Assembly: GCF_900112845.1 (NCBI RefSeq) | Contig: NZ_FONG01000010.1 | Span: 234,774 to 298,773, forward strand | DNA: 64,000 nucleotides | Reading direction: 5' to 3' | From: Actinacidiphila alni | GTDB lineage: Bacteria; Actinomycetota; Actinomycetes; Streptomycetales; Streptomycetaceae | Part shown: in pieces, positions 41,875 through 50,140 of the stretch | Position numbering within the stretch: the first letter of the stretch is position 1 | Layout: the number at the start of each line of letters is the position of its first letter | Made by a program: the position numbers and the translations under genes | Notes under the pieces: model-generated | What the model saw: only the letters and a program-made list of their open reading frames with translations | What the model was told of the DNA's origin: nothing | Databases searched by the model: none

Positions 41875-41882
41875 CGGCCCCG

Positions 41883-42227
41883 TCAGCCCTTCAGCCCGGT
41901 CAGCGCCTCGGGATCGAGGGTGCCGGTCCGTTTGCGGATCTGGATGACGAGGCTGAGCAGCAGCGCGGTGACGGTGGCGCCCACGACCACATCGGTGAGG
42001 ACCAATGCCTGGACGACGGGGTCGACCACGGTGCTGCCCACGGGAATGTCGGCGAAGACCGGCGCGGTGCCGCCGCGCCGGTAGCCGACGGCCAGCAGCA
42101 GGACGTACGTCGAGGACTGGGCGACGGCCAGACAGCCCACGGCGTGCACCAGATTGCGGCTGGTCACCATGCCGTAGAGGCCGACGAGGAAGATCCAGCC
42201 CGCCGCGAGGAAGGGCAGCAGGGTCAC
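41883..42227 (-). CDS. mrpC: MrpC (NuoK-like) subunit
   Basis: A 114-residue membrane protein with three helices, related to NuoK: GLYGMVTSRNLVHAVGCLAVAQSSTYVLLLAVGY and VDPVVQALVLTDVVVGATVTALLLSLVIQ. The conserved DPVVQALVLTDVV motif is typical for MrpC/MnhC. It overlaps the mrpB stop by four bases and is followed closely by mrpD, so it is part of the same translation unit. Confidence 0.9.
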   Translation of the reverse strand: MTLLPFLAAGWIFLVGLYGMVTSRNLVHAVGCLAVAQSSTYVLLLAVGYRRGGTAPVFADIPVGSTVVDPVVQALVLTDVVVGATVTALLLSLVIQIRKRTGTLDPEALTGLKG

Positions 42228-43015
42228 GATGCCTCCGGTGGGTTGCCCGGCGCGCCGCCGCCGGTGTTCTGTACGGGCCCGGCGTGTCCCGGGCTGGTGA
42301 TCTCGACGGCCTGGTCGAGGAATTGGGCGAGCAGCACGATCACGCCCGAGGCGACCTCGACGCCGACCGCCGCGTTCACCAGCGGCACGGTGCCGCCGGA
42401 CGTGAGCTGATTGAAGGTGCCCAGCGGCAGGACGTTCTCCAGGTACGAACCGCCGGCGATCAGACCGGCGAGGCCGAGCGCGGTGAACGCCCCGGCGCCG
42501 GTGGCGTCCAGCGCGCCGAACACCGCGAGCGGCCGGACCCGGCGCAGCACGCGGTAGTCGGCGGCGACGTACGCCAGGTGCAGGCCGGTGGCGAGCACGA
42601 CGCCGCCCTGGAAGCCGCCGCCGGGGCTCAACTGCCCGTGCGCGACGACGTACACGCCGACCAGGACGGTGACCGGCAGCAGTGCGGCGCCCAGCAGTCG
42701 GGTGGAGGGCAGCACCCGGCGCGGCTCGGGGTCCGCGCGGTCCTCGTCGCGCGCCCGGCGCAGCAGTACGACGGCGCCGAGGACGGCGGCGAAAAGGATC
42801 GACTCCTCGCCGAGGGTGTCCAGGGCCCGCTGGTCGAAGTTGATGGCCGACACGACATTGGCCGTGCGGTGGGCGAGCGCGGCCCGGACGGCGCGGTCGC
42901 CGTAGGGGTGGGTGTCGGTGCCGAAGCGCGGCAGGCCGGTGCAGGCCCAGGTGAAGGCGGCGGCCAGGACGGCGGCGGCGACGAGGAAGACGGTTGTGCG
43001 GGTGTTCCGCGTCAT
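42224..43015 (-). CDS. mrpB: MrpB fused to an MbhE-like N-terminus
   Basis: A 263-residue membrane protein with two parts. Residues about 1-85 match MbhE, i.e. the extreme C-terminal piece of MrpA (TDTHPYGDRA, NVVSAINFDQRALDTLGEESILF at 53-75). Residues about 105-240 are MnhB, with AHGQLSPGGGFQGGV at 125-139 as the family signature. This fusion places the MrpA tail at the front of MrpB. It is read after the MbhD-like gene (4-bp gap). Confidence 0.88.
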   Translation of the reverse strand: MTRNTRTTVFLVAAAVLAAAFTWACTGLPRFGTDTHPYGDRAVRAALAHRTANVVSAINFDQRALDTLGEESILFAAVLGAVVLLRRARDEDRADPEPRRVLPSTRLLGAALLPVTVLVGVYVVAHGQLSPGGGFQGGVVLATGLHLAYVAADYRVLRRVRPLAVFGALDATGAGAFTALGLAGLIAGGSYLENVLPLGTFNQLTSGGTVPLVNAAVGVEVASGVIVLLAQFLDQAVEITSPGHAGPVQNTGGGAPGNPPEAS

Positions 43016-43019
43016 GGGG

Positions 43020-43346
43020 TCACTCGCCTTCCCGTTCGCGCCGCGCGTCTCCGTTGCCGGGCGACCGGTCGGGCCGGGCGCCGTCGCCGCGTGCGGTACG
43101 ACGCGCCTTGCGGACCGTCAGGAGGATGAGCAGCGGGGTGAGCGCGCTTCCGACGGCGAGCTGGGACAGGGCCACATCGGGTGCCTGGACGGCCACGAAC
43201 AGCAGCGCGAGGCAGAGACCGAGGGCCGACAGGACCGCCGCCTGCCGTACCGGGTCGCGGGTGAGCGCGGCGCAGGTGGCGGTCACGGTGACCAGCACCA
43301 GGGCCACCGCGACGAGCCAGTCGACTCCGCCCGAGGTGCCGCTCAC
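43020..43346 (-). CDS. MbhD-like subunit (split MrpA C-terminal domain, DUF4040)
   Basis: A 108-residue membrane protein with three helices and a basic C-terminal tail. QAPDVALSQLAVGSALTPLL at 54-73 is the signature of MbhD/DUF4040, which in Bacillus-type antiporters is part of the C-terminal region of MrpA. Here it is a separate gene, overlapping mrpG by four bases. The large NuoL-like part of MrpA is absent from the operon. Confidence 0.88.
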   Translation of the reverse strand: MSGTSGGVDWLVAVALVLVTVTATCAALTRDPVRQAAVLSALGLCLALLFVAVQAPDVALSQLAVGSALTPLLILLTVRKARRTARGDGARPDRSPGNGDARREREGE

Positions 43347-43672
43347 GCGGGCGGCTCCTGGCCGGTCGACGCCGCCCGGTCGGTCGCGGCGGCGCGCTCC
43401 TCGTGGACGGTGCGGCCGATCGCGATGGTGACGACCGGTCCTGAGACGGCCACGAGCGCCGCGACGACGAGCAGTTTCACCGCGGCCCTGCCGGGGCCCG
43501 CGTCCACGGCGAGCGCTAGGCAGACCAGTGGCACGCCGAGGACGGTGGCGGGCGCGAGCGCGTGCAGCCGCTGGTAGGGGCCGGGCAGTACGAGCAGGGC
43601 GAGCGCCGACAGCAGCAGTGCGGCCGTGCCGCCGGCCAGCAGGATCAGCGCGCTGGCATCGCGTACGTCCAT
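43343..43672 (-). CDS. mrpG: MrpG subunit
   Basis: A 109-residue membrane protein with three helices: DASALILLAGGTAALLLSALALLVL, PYQRLHALAPATVLGVPLVCLALAV and LLVVAALVAVSGPVVTIAIGRTVHEE. The PYQRLHA loop and GPV-TIAIGR are MnhG/MrpG signatures. It lies 54 bp after mrpF and its stop overlaps the next start by four bases. Confidence 0.9.
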   Translation of the reverse strand: MDVRDASALILLAGGTAALLLSALALLVLPGPYQRLHALAPATVLGVPLVCLALAVDAGPGRAAVKLLVVAALVAVSGPVVTIAIGRTVHEERAAATDRAASTGQEPPA

Positions 43673-43726
43673 CCTGTGCTCCTCCCAGTGCCCGTGTTCC
43701 AGTGCGTGTGTCTCAGTGCCCGCGTC

Positions 43727-44023
43727 TCAGCGCCCGGGCGCGCGTTCGGCTCCGGTGCGGCGCGGTTGCCGCGCGCCACCGGCCAGGCAGCGGCAGAAGA
43801 CGAGCGTGCCGGTGGGCGACAGCACGGCCAGGACGAGCGCCAGGTCGACATAGGACGTACGGTCCAGGCCGCGGGCGGTCAGCAGGAAGACTGCGGTCGC
43901 GACGGTGCCGCCGAGGGCGATGCCGGTGAGCCGCTGGTCGGGTGCCCCGCGGCAGGCCCGCCACACGCACGGCGGCATTCCCGCGGTCAGCAGGCCGCAG
44001 GCGGCCAGCAGCCAGGCGTTCAC
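43727..44023 (-). CDS. mrpF: MrpF subunit
   Basis: A 98-residue membrane protein with three helices; GAPDQRLTGIALGGTVATAVFLLTA and SYVDLALVLAVLSPTGTLVFCRCL match MrpF/MnhF (the polar DQR and D-A-L positions). The ATG overlaps the mrpE stop by four bases. A short basic C-terminal tail follows. Confidence 0.85.
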   Translation of the reverse strand: MNAWLLAACGLLTAGMPPCVWRACRGAPDQRLTGIALGGTVATAVFLLTARGLDRTSYVDLALVLAVLSPTGTLVFCRCLAGGARQPRRTGAERAPGR

Positions 44024-44526
44024 CGTTCCCGCCGCCCGGGCAGCGCCGCTTCCACCGGGGAGGGTGCGGCGTCGAGCAGATGCACCGTCAGGAGGGCGCC
44101 CGCGCCGGGCTCCCCGGCGTCCTCGCCCGCTTCCTGGATGTCGATGACGCAGGCGCCGGGGCTCGCCGACAGCAGGGCCGCCGCGAGGGCGGGTCCCGCA
44201 CCCGGCTCCAGGCGTACGGTCACTTCCCGTCCGGTGTCCGGCCGCCCGCGCAGGGTCCGTACGACGGCCGCGGCCAGTCGTACGGTCTCACCGGCGAGCG
44301 CGGCCGGGAAGGCGGCGCCCGCACCGCCCAGGCGCCGCGCGCCGCCTGCCGGGGGACGCTCGGCCCGCCGTACGGCCTCCGCCGCGACGGCGCCGAGCAG
44401 CGCCGCGCCACCGCCCACCGCGAATTCCGCGGGCGAGACGGTCGAGACGCACACGAGGTAGAGCGCGAAGAGCAGCGCCCACCAGCTCAGCAGGGTCACG
44501 GCGGTCGTCGTCGCGGCACGCGCCAT
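44020..44526 (-). CDS. mrpE: MrpE subunit
   Basis: A 168-residue membrane protein and first gene of the antiporter operon. Two or three N-terminal helices (VTLLSWWALLFALYLVCVSTVSPAEFAVGGGAALLGAV) precede the MnhE C-terminal domain (TVRLEPGAGPALAAALLSASPGACVIDI, LTVHLLDAAPSPVEAALPG). ATG 44526 gives a protein of family length; the reading frame continues upstream without a better start. Mrp systems export Na+ in exchange for protons and support pH and salt tolerance. Confidence 0.85.
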   Translation of the reverse strand: MARAATTTAVTLLSWWALLFALYLVCVSTVSPAEFAVGGGAALLGAVAAEAVRRAERPPAGGARRLGGAGAAFPAALAGETVRLAAAVVRTLRGRPDTGREVTVRLEPGAGPALAAALLSASPGACVIDIQEAGEDAGEPGAGALLTVHLLDAAPSPVEAALPGRRER

Positions 44527-44696
44527 CCGCCGTCGCCTCCTCGTCCGCGCACACTCCCGGGACCACCGGTATACCGGCGCGGGTCCCGCGGAATCCCGCG
44601 CCGCACGCGGACACCCGGCGGGCACCACTCCGATGCCGCTCCCGGCCGCGCCGGTGTCCCCCGCCTTGCCCGCGCGGCACGGACCAAACACCGTGA

Positions 44697-44742
44697 GCCC
44701 CGCCCTGCGGGCGGACGCCGCGACTTTGCGGACACGCCTTAG
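44697..44742. mobile_element. Solo right end of the short inverted-repeat element
   Basis: These 46 bases match 63834-63879 at 44 positions (differences: TTT for ATT, CTT for CCT). Only the right part of the element is here; no left inverted repeat is seen upstream, though similarity fades out over about 30 further bases. Its last bases carry the stop codon of the VOC gene. Confidence 0.75.
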
Positions 44743-45206
44743 CGGGCTTCGCCCGGGTAGGTGCCGAAGGACCAGTGGTTGCCCTCGGGGTCGAGAGCGG
44801 CGAAGTCACGGGAGCCGTAGTCGGTTTCGTGCAGGCCGGTGCTGATCTCGGCGCCCGCGGCCTTGGCGCGGGCGTGCACGGCGTCCGGGTCGGCGGTCAC
44901 GACGTAGGCGCCGAAGGTGCCGGGCCGCAGCGCCCATTTGTCGTCCGTGTCCCCGTCGCGGACGGAGCCGAGCATGATGCCGCCGCCTTCCGGCCAGGCC
45001 AGTTCGGCGTGTGCGACGAGGTCGCCCTCGCCGTGGACGGCGGTCTCCTCGAAGCCGAAGGCGTCCACGAGGAAGCGGATCAGCGCGCGGGCGTCGCGGG
45101 CCCGCAGTGTGGGCCAGACCTGCGGCGGGGGCGGGGTCTTGGCGCGCGGCGCGGTCCCGGCGCCGCCGGCGCCCTCGGTCAGGATGTCGTCGGTGCTCTC
45201 GATCAT
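44739..45206 (-). CDS. VOC-superfamily (glyoxalase-like) protein
   Basis: A 155-residue protein. Residues about 28-150 hold one VOC unit (VWPTLRARDARALIRFLVDAFGFEE, HAELAWPEGGGIMLGS, GAYVVTADPDAVHARAKAAGAEI, YGSRDFAALDPEGNHWSFGTY). The C-terminal DPEGNHW motif is typical of YCII/PhnB-like VOC proteins. It lies 52 bp after an AraC regulator on the same strand, a frequent pair in Streptomyces. Function unknown. The stop codon lies in a repeat element end, so the C-terminus may have been altered by that insertion. Confidence 0.88.
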   Translation of the reverse strand: MIESTDDILTEGAGGAGTAPRAKTPPPPQVWPTLRARDARALIRFLVDAFGFEETAVHGEGDLVAHAELAWPEGGGIMLGSVRDGDTDDKWALRPGTFGAYVVTADPDAVHARAKAAGAEISTGLHETDYGSRDFAALDPEGNHWSFGTYPGEAR

Positions 45207-45258
45207 GGGAAGCGGACCTCCTCGGGTGTCGTGTTCCCTTGCGGTGATCCGTCCAGCC

Positions 45259-46107
45259 TCACCCGGGCGGGTGGTGTCCGGATTGGATGTTTCGGCGTTC
45301 CTCGGCCAGCCACGCGGTGGGCGGGCAGCCGGCCATGGCCCGGAATTCGCGGTCCATGTGGGCCTGGTCGAAGTAGCCGCGGTCGGCGGCGAGCCGGGCG
45401 AGGCCGCCTTCGGTGCCGGGCCGCGCGGCCAGCCCGCGGCGGGTGCGGTCGAAGCGGATCACCCGGGCCGCGGCCTTGGGGCTGAGCCCCACTTCGGCGG
45501 CGAACCGGTCCCGCAGCCGCCGCTCGCTCCAGCCGGTCCCGGCCGCGAGCGCCGCGACACCGATGGAGCCGCCCGTGGCAGCCAGCAAGTGCCAGGCGTG
45601 CCGGACCTCCGGGGCGAGCCGTACGTCGGAGCGCGCCCGGCCGAGCAGCCAGGCGTCGAGCACGGCGAACCGCCCGGGCCAGTCGGGGGCGGCACGCAGC
45701 AGGTCGTGGGCCTCGGCGACGGTTGGGCCGAGTACGTCCTCGGCGGCGAGGTCGGCGCCCGCCAGGGCGCCCGCGGGCAGCCCGAGCAGGGTGCGGGCGC
45801 CGAGCGGGTCGAGGGCGATCTGCACCCCCGACTGCCGTCCGGGCACGGTGATCAGCGCGGGTGTCGTGTGCAGGCCGCCGACCAGCGCCGCGTAGTCGCC
45901 GGGCGGGTCCGCCGGGTCGGGGTGCGCGGCGACGGTGATCGGCTCGTCGAGGGTGAGGATCAGGGTCAGGTACGGCGACGGCAGGCCGCGGTGCCGGGTC
46001 ACGGGCACGCCCCGCTGGCGGTAGCCGGAATACCAGGCGACCAGCCCGCGCAGGGCCGACGCCGGCCGGCCCCGTACCGCCTCGTCCACGACGATGCCCG
46101 TGCTCAC
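45259..46107 (-). CDS. AraC-family regulator
   Basis: A 282-residue regulator. The C-terminal 100 residues are a double HTH (GVAALAAGTGWSERRLRDRFAAEVGLSPKAAARVIRFDRTRRGL, LAADRGYFDQAHMDREFRAMAGCPPTAW). The N-terminal part (about 1-165) is a cupin-like sensor seen in DUF6597/AraC proteins. It is probably cotranscribed with the VOC gene downstream and controls it. Inducer unknown. Confidence 0.9.
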   Translation of the reverse strand: MSTGIVVDEAVRGRPASALRGLVAWYSGYRQRGVPVTRHRGLPSPYLTLILTLDEPITVAAHPDPADPPGDYAALVGGLHTTPALITVPGRQSGVQIALDPLGARTLLGLPAGALAGADLAAEDVLGPTVAEAHDLLRAAPDWPGRFAVLDAWLLGRARSDVRLAPEVRHAWHLLAATGGSIGVAALAAGTGWSERRLRDRFAAEVGLSPKAAARVIRFDRTRRGLAARPGTEGGLARLAADRGYFDQAHMDREFRAMAGCPPTAWLAEERRNIQSGHHPPG

Positions 46108-46120
46108 CGCTGCCTTCCGG

Positions 46121-47482
46121 TCAGCCGCCCGCGATCAGTCCCCGGGTGTGCTCGCGGATCTGGTCGGCCGTCAGATAGTCGTTGGTGTATTCAAAGTCCT
46201 TCAAGGTGGCCGGGTTGCGGGACTGGAAGCCGGTGCGGACGAAGTCGTCGCCCGCGAAGGCGTTGAGCATCCAGTTGGTGAGCACCCTGGTCTTGGCGAC
46301 ATTGGTCCGCAGCGCCGACCAATGGTAGCCACGGGCCACCGCCTGCGCGGGCAGGCCGCGCAGTTCGATGCCGAGCGGCTTGGACACCGCGTCCTTGCCG
46401 CCGAGGTCGACCACGAGGCCCAGGTCCTTGTGCGCGTAGGGCTTGAGCGGCTGGTTCCGCAGCGACGCCAGGATGTTGTCGGCCATCACCCGGCCCTGCC
46501 GCATGGAGTGCTGGGCGGTGGGCGGGCAGACCGCGTCGTCGCCCTTGGTGGTGTCGGGCACCGCCGCCGCGTCGCCGAGCGCGAAGACGCCGTCGAGCCG
46601 GGGCACGGTCATCTCAGGGGTGACCGCGAGCCGGCCGCGTACGGTCTCGGCGTCGAGCGTGGCCACCAGCGGGCTCGCGGCGACGCCCGCGGTCCAGATC
46701 AGGGTGCGGCAGGGCAGGACGCGGCCGTCGGTGAAGGTGACCTCCTCGGGGCCCGCCTTCTCGATGGACACCCCGAGCGACACCTCGATGCCGCGCTTGC
46801 GCAGGATCTCCAGCGCGCTCTGCCCGAGCTTGTCGCCGAGTTCCGGCATCAGCTTGGGCGCGATGTCGATCAGGTGCCACTTGATCAGTTTGGGGTCGAG
46901 CCGCGGATAGCGCCGGATCGCGTTGGTGGTCAGGCGTTGCAGGCAGGCCGCGGTCTCGGTGCCCGCGTAGCCGCCGCCGACCACCACGAACTGCAGCCGG
47001 GAGGCGCGTTCCGCCTCGTCCTGGCTGGCGTCGGCGAGGTCGAGCTGCGAGATCACGTGGTCGCGGATGTACGCGGCCTCGGCGAGCGTCTTCATGCCCC
47101 GGGCGTTGTCGACGAGGCCGGGGATGTCGAAGGTGCGGGTGATGCTGCCGGGCGAGAGCACGATGTAGTCGTACGGCTCGTTCACCATCTCGCCGGTGAT
47201 CTTGCGGATCACGCACACCTTGGCCTTGGCGTCCACGCCGACGGCGCCGCCGGGGATGATCCGCGTGCGGTGCTTGCTGCTGCGGCGCAGCGACACCGCG
47301 ATCGACTGCGGTGTCAGCACCCCGGAGGCCACCTGGGGGAGCAATGGCAGATACAGCTGGTACGAGAAGGGTGTGACCAGGGAGAGGTCCGCCTCTCCCA
47401 CACCGAGTCTGCGCTCGAGGCGGCGTACGCACGCCACTCCGGCGAAACCGGCGCCCACCACGAGAATCCTGGGTCGTGCCAC
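46121..47482 (-). CDS. ndh: Type II NADH dehydrogenase (NDH-2)
   Basis: A 453-residue membrane-associated flavoenzyme that passes electrons from NADH to quinone without pumping protons. FAD motif VVGAGFAG at 7-14; NADH motif VVVGGGYAGTETA at about 173-185; TLIWTAGV and GVFALGDAA place the FAD ribityl contact. The C-terminal segment (NWMLNAFAGDDFVRTGFQSRNPATLKDFEY) is the amphipathic membrane anchor region. Only 13 bp separate it from the AraC gene downstream, but its function looks independent. Confidence 0.92.
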   Translation of the reverse strand: MARPRILVVGAGFAGVACVRRLERRLGVGEADLSLVTPFSYQLYLPLLPQVASGVLTPQSIAVSLRRSSKHRTRIIPGGAVGVDAKAKVCVIRKITGEMVNEPYDYIVLSPGSITRTFDIPGLVDNARGMKTLAEAAYIRDHVISQLDLADASQDEAERASRLQFVVVGGGYAGTETAACLQRLTTNAIRRYPRLDPKLIKWHLIDIAPKLMPELGDKLGQSALEILRKRGIEVSLGVSIEKAGPEEVTFTDGRVLPCRTLIWTAGVAASPLVATLDAETVRGRLAVTPEMTVPRLDGVFALGDAAAVPDTTKGDDAVCPPTAQHSMRQGRVMADNILASLRNQPLKPYAHKDLGLVVDLGGKDAVSKPLGIELRGLPAQAVARGYHWSALRTNVAKTRVLTNWMLNAFAGDDFVRTGFQSRNPATLKDFEYTNDYLTADQIREHTRGLIAGG

Positions 47483-47838
47483 GACATCCGTCCCTTCTCA
47501 GGCTTACGCGGTCGTCTGCTCCCCTGCCCCGTGAACGCGGTTCCGGCACTTCCTGTCTTAGCGCGCCGCGGGCGGCCTCGCCAGCCGAACGGCCGAGTAC
47601 GCGGTGGCCGGGAGGGCCGGTGGCGCCCGATCCGCGCCGCGCGTGCGCCGCCGGTCCCGCGCTGCACGGATCGCCGTCCCGACGGAGCATGGAACCGACG
47701 GGCGGTGCCCGCGGGCGCGCGGGCGGCCCGTACGTCGTCACGGGCCCGGAACGGCCGGTGGACCGGCAGGCGGGCGGACGAACACGTACGGCGAGCGGAC
47801 CGACGGACGGGACGGCGGATGAGTCGAAGGGGCCACGG
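47483..47838. other. 356-bp divergent region, no gene seen
   Basis: The gap between ndh and the SpoIIE-type phosphatase gene is GC-rich. I see no convincing promoter hexamers or operator. GAAGGGG just before 47839 is the ribosome site of the phosphatase. Confidence 0.4.
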
Positions 47839-49872
47839 ATGAACGATCGTGACGACGGACCCCCGGCAGACCGCCGTACCACCGGGCAGCGGTCCGCCGC
47901 GACGCCGTCCACGCCCGGGCCCGCGCCCGACGGACAGCCGGAAGAGCAGCCGGACGAGAGGCCGGAAGAGCCGCAAGACTCACCGGCCGCACGGCCGACC
48001 ACCGACGAACGGCCCGACCCACCGGCCGCGCCGCCGGCCACCGGCGAGCAGCACGACGAGCACCCCGACCGGCCGGCCGAGCTGCGGCAGATCGACGCGC
48101 TCAACGAGATCCCGCCCGGCCGGGACGAGGCCGGCGCGGGGCCGGGTGGGGACCGTACGCGGGAGGGCGGCGCGGGCGGCGCGGGCCAGGCGCCCCGGCA
48201 GCGTGACGTGACGCTGATCGAGGCCGGCCGGGCGCTGGCCGAGGCGACCTCGCTGGAGGAGGTCTTCACGGCGCTGGCCTCCCTGGACTCGCCAGCCTTC
48301 CCGCTCGACGGCATGGCGGTCTTCGGCGTCACCGAGAAGTCGCTCAATCTCCTCGGCCGGTACGGCTACCGCACCGGCGGCGGCCGTACGGTCCGGATGC
48401 CGATCACCACCGATCACCCGGCCACCGAGGTGCTGCGCACCGGCCGCGCGGTGTATCTGCCGACCGTCAAGGAGTACCGCGAGCGCTTTCCCACCACTTG
48501 GCGGCTCGCGGCCCGCAAGGGCAGCCGCTCGTGGGCGCTGCTGCCGCTGGTGAGCACCGGGCGGATCACCGGGGTGTGGCTGGTGGCCTTCACCGAGCAG
48601 GTGGAGTTCGACGGCGCGCTGCGGAACACCCTGGTGACGCTGGCCCGGCTGATGTCGCGGGCGCTGGACCGCACACACACCGGGGAGGCGGAGCTGGCGC
48701 TGTCGCGGGGCCTGCGCAGCAGCATGGGGCGCGGCGCCTCGCAGTACCGCGGGATGACGGTGGCCTCGCGTTACGTGCCGACCGGGGGCGGGCTGATGGT
48801 GGGCGGCGACTGGTACGACGTGATCGACCTGCCCTCGGACCGGCTGGCGCTGGTGATCGGCGACGTCCAGGGGCACGATCTGCACGCGGCCACCCTGATG
48901 GCGCAGTTGCGCACCGCCGTGCACGCCTACGCCGCCGAGGGCCACGGGCCCGACGCCGTACTGTCGCGCACCTCGCGCTTCCTGACCTCGCTCGACGAGG
49001 ACCGCTTCGCCACCTGCATCTACATCGAGGCGGATCCGGGATCGGGCACGCTGCACGTGGCGCGGGCCGGGCATCCGCACCCGGTCCTGCGGATGCCGGA
49101 CGGCACCTGCATGATCAAGCACATCAGGGGCGGCCTGCCGCTGGGGCTGATGCCGGACGAGGACGACTACCCGGTCAATGTGCTGGAGCTGCAGGCCGGT
49201 GAGGTCATGATGCTCTGCACCGACGGGCTGATCGAGACCGGCGGGCACGACATGTACAGCGGCTGGGTCCGGGTGCGCGACGCGCTCTCGCCGGGTCCGG
49301 CCGACGATCTGGAGGGCATGGCCGACCGGCTGGTCCAGGGGGTGGTCGGGCCGGTGACGGAGAACGGCGAGGAGCGGCTGACCCCGCGCAACGAGGACGA
49401 CATCGCGCTGCTGATGCTGCGCCGCGACACCGGCGCCCAGCATCCCGTACGGCCGGTGCGGCGCATCCTGATCACCATCGAGCAGGACCAGGCCGAGGGC
49501 CTGGCCGAGGCGCGGACCGAGCTGCGGGCGCTGCTGCACGACTGGACGCAGCCGGACCAGGTGGACACCGCAGTGCTGCTCGCCTCCGAACTGCTGGGCA
49601 ATGTGCTGGTGCACACCGACCAGTCGGCGGCCCTGATGGCGTCGGTGTCCGGCGAGCCGGGGACGCGGACGCTGCGGGTGGAGGTCACCGACAGCGGCGA
49701 CGAGCTGCCGCACCAGCGGACGCCGGGCGAGATGGCGTCCTCGGGGCGCGGCCTGGTGCTGCTGGACATCCTGTCGGACCAGTGGAGCGTGCGCCCGGAG
49801 TCGGAGGGCAAGACCGTCTGGTTCGAGCTGGCCGAGGAGTCCGTCACGGGCGACGGCGCCGGGCCCGTATGA
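47839..49872 (+). CDS. GAF-SpoIIE phosphatase-HATPase signalling protein
   Basis: A 677-residue protein with three modules. A disordered acidic/proline-rich N-terminus (1-120) precedes a GAF domain (about 125-290), a PP2C-like SpoIIE phosphatase (about 310-530: GGDWYDVIDL and GDVQGHDL hold metal Asp residues, MMLCTDGLIE the third), and an anti-sigma-type HATPase_c domain (about 560-670: LLASELLGNVLVHT, RGLVLLDILSDQW). Such proteins set the phosphorylation of anti-sigma antagonists, thereby controlling SigB/SigF-like factors. Lacks membrane helices. Partner switch genes are not next to it. Confidence 0.9.
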   Translation: MNDRDDGPPADRRTTGQRSAATPSTPGPAPDGQPEEQPDERPEEPQDSPAARPTTDERPDPPAAPPATGEQHDEHPDRPAELRQIDALNEIPPGRDEAGAGPGGDRTREGGAGGAGQAPRQRDVTLIEAGRALAEATSLEEVFTALASLDSPAFPLDGMAVFGVTEKSLNLLGRYGYRTGGGRTVRMPITTDHPATEVLRTGRAVYLPTVKEYRERFPTTWRLAARKGSRSWALLPLVSTGRITGVWLVAFTEQVEFDGALRNTLVTLARLMSRALDRTHTGEAELALSRGLRSSMGRGASQYRGMTVASRYVPTGGGLMVGGDWYDVIDLPSDRLALVIGDVQGHDLHAATLMAQLRTAVHAYAAEGHGPDAVLSRTSRFLTSLDEDRFATCIYIEADPGSGTLHVARAGHPHPVLRMPDGTCMIKHIRGGLPLGLMPDEDDYPVNVLELQAGEVMMLCTDGLIETGGHDMYSGWVRVRDALSPGPADDLEGMADRLVQGVVGPVTENGEERLTPRNEDDIALLMLRRDTGAQHPVRPVRRILITIEQDQAEGLAEARTELRALLHDWTQPDQVDTAVLLASELLGNVLVHTDQSAALMASVSGEPGTRTLRVEVTDSGDELPHQRTPGEMASSGRGLVLLDILSDQWSVRPESEGKTVWFELAEESVTGDGAGPV

Positions 49873-49880
49873 CGGCGTGA

Positions 49881-49960
49881 CCGCGTGACAGGGCGACCGC
49901 CTTACGCGGTGGCCGCGTGACAGGGCGACCGCCTTACGGGGTGACCGCGTGACGGGGTGA
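49881..49960. repeat. 32-bp tandem repeat, about 2.5 copies
   Basis: Copies lie at 49881-49912 and 49913-49944, both starting CCGCGTGACAGGGCGACCGC, differing at two positions; a third, shortened copy begins at 49945. It fills the gap after the phosphatase gene. The direct contact of units, without spacers, excludes CRISPR. Confidence 0.85.
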
Positions 49961-50140
49961 ACTCCCCGCGGCACGGACCGGGTTGCCCGCCCGGGCGGTT
50001 TTGCCGCCGCTTGGCCCGATGGCCATCCGGCGTTTCTCACAGGTACATGACACTCTTCGCGGTGATTGGCGGCACCGACGCGTGACGGCCGTTCAATACG
50101 GTCCGTCCTCGCACCGTCACACCCCGATCAAGGAGTCGTG

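Noticed and set aside
49881..49960. Possible CRISPR array
   Set aside because: The units touch each other without spacers, there are fewer than three full copies, and no cas genes are present.
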